A DNA stretch of 6,351 nt from Gp22-AA3 sp964384905 (GTDB lineage Bacteria; Acidobacteriota; Polarisedimenticolia; Gp22-AA2), in NCBI GenBank assembly GCA_964384905.1, contig CAYLND010000201.1, positions 1 through 6,351 of the forward strand, in the 5' to 3' direction. A program made the position numbers and the translations under genes. Positions 5,959 through 6,351 of this stretch are shown piece by piece. Numbering within the stretch: the stretch's first letter is position 1; every line of letters starts with the position of its first letter. The notes below the pieces were generated by a model. That model had not been told where the DNA came from and searched no databases. It saw only the letters and a program-made list of their open reading frames with translations.

Positions 5959-6351
5959 TCAGACCTTCAGGAACGACTCGGGACTGCTCCACTCGCCCTT
6001 CTCCTGGGCGAAGATCTTCGTCTTGTCGATCAGGATCTGCCCGTCGTCGGCCAGGACGATGCGGTAGCGCTCGAGCGGCCGCGGCGCCGGTCCCTCGTAG
6101 TTGATGCCGGTGCGATAGAAGCCGCTGCCGTGGCAGGGGCATTTGAATTTGGTCTCCGCGGCGAGCCAGCGTGGCGTGCACCCGAGGTGGGTACATTTGG
6201 CGAAGAGCGCGTAGAAGCCTTCCTCGGTGCGGATGATCCAGACACGAAAGTCCTTCTTGAACTTCTCGCTGATCTCGCCGACGGTGAAGTCCTTCGGAAA
6301 CCCCGCCTTGAAGCTCGTCGGCGGCTGAAACAGGATGCGCGGGAACGCCGA
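5959..6351 (-). CDS. Rieske [2Fe-2S] protein, C-terminal part (5' end outside window)
   Basis: The open frame runs from the right edge to a TGA at 5959-5961, giving 130 visible residues. Both cluster-binding boxes are present: CTHLGC (fragment residues 53-58) and CPCHGS (71-76). C53, H55, C71 and H74 would bind the iron-sulfur cluster, and C58 and C73 would form the stabilising disulfide. Only 12 residues separate the boxes, a short spacer. Box II continues GFY, so the position two after the Ser is Phe (F78), where high-potential Rieske proteins have Tyr. The ending GPAPRPLERYRI, then DGQILID, is the standard last strands of the Rieske fold, followed by a tail of about 20 residues (KTKIFAQEKGE to FLKV). 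The N-terminal membrane anchor and start lie outside the window. As first visible gene of the operon, it is the electron acceptor for quinol oxidation by the two cytochrome b subunits just downstream. The identification is secure. Confidence 0.95.
   Translation of the reverse strand, partial: SAFPRILFQPPTSFKAGFPKDFTVGEISEKFKKDFRVWIIRTEEGFYALFAKCTHLGCTPRWLAAETKFKCPCHGSGFYRTGINYEGPAPRPLERYRIVLADDGQILIDKTKIFAQEKGEWSSPESFLKV

Overview
The window looks like part of a high-GC bacterial chromosome, with mostly G or C at third codon positions. It carries the downstream end of a respiratory operon on the minus strand and the tail of one convergent gene on the plus strand. The combination of a b6-type split cytochrome b, a very large multihaem cytochrome c and a secreted blue-copper-like protein recalls uncultured soil or sediment lineages such as Acidobacteriota and neighbouring phyla. 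No rRNA or phylogenetic marker is present, so this placement is a weak inference.

Layout in minus-strand transcription order, from the right edge leftwards: (1) the C-terminal 130 residues of a Rieske [2Fe-2S] protein, cut by the window edge; (2) a cytochrome b N-terminal subunit of cytochrome b6 type; (3) a cytochrome b C-terminal subunit, a long relative of b6f subunit IV; (4) a 982-residue membrane-anchored octahaem cytochrome c with a long coiled-coil stalk; (5) a secreted cupredoxin-like protein with a C-terminal beta-sandwich domain. Gaps between them are 48, 4, 36 and 77 bp. All genes read the same way and no terminator is evident, so they look like one transcription unit whose promoter lies beyond the right edge. 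On the plus strand, the first 263 bases hold the C-terminal end of a c-type cytochrome that converges on the operon and overlaps its last gene by 32 bp.

Together the minus-strand genes describe a Rieske/cytochrome b quinol-oxidising complex. Quinol would be oxidised at the Qo site formed by the two cytochrome b subunits. One electron would pass to the Rieske cluster, and the other would cross the membrane through haems bL and bH and probably a covalent haem ci. No cytochrome f or c1 gene is visible. The octahaem protein sits where that subunit would be expected and is the obvious candidate to take electrons from the Rieske head. The cupredoxin, and possibly the plus-strand cytochrome, are candidate downstream carriers.

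The points most worth a second look are the octahaem/coiled-coil protein as a cytochrome f/c1 substitute, the b6f-type haem-ci cysteine, a Qo motif reading APWY instead of PEWY, a Rieske centre with Phe where high-potential Rieske proteins have Tyr, and the amicyanin-like copper-site spacing in the last gene. I saw no mobile elements, CRISPR arrays, tRNA or rRNA genes, and no gene-free stretch longer than 77 bp.
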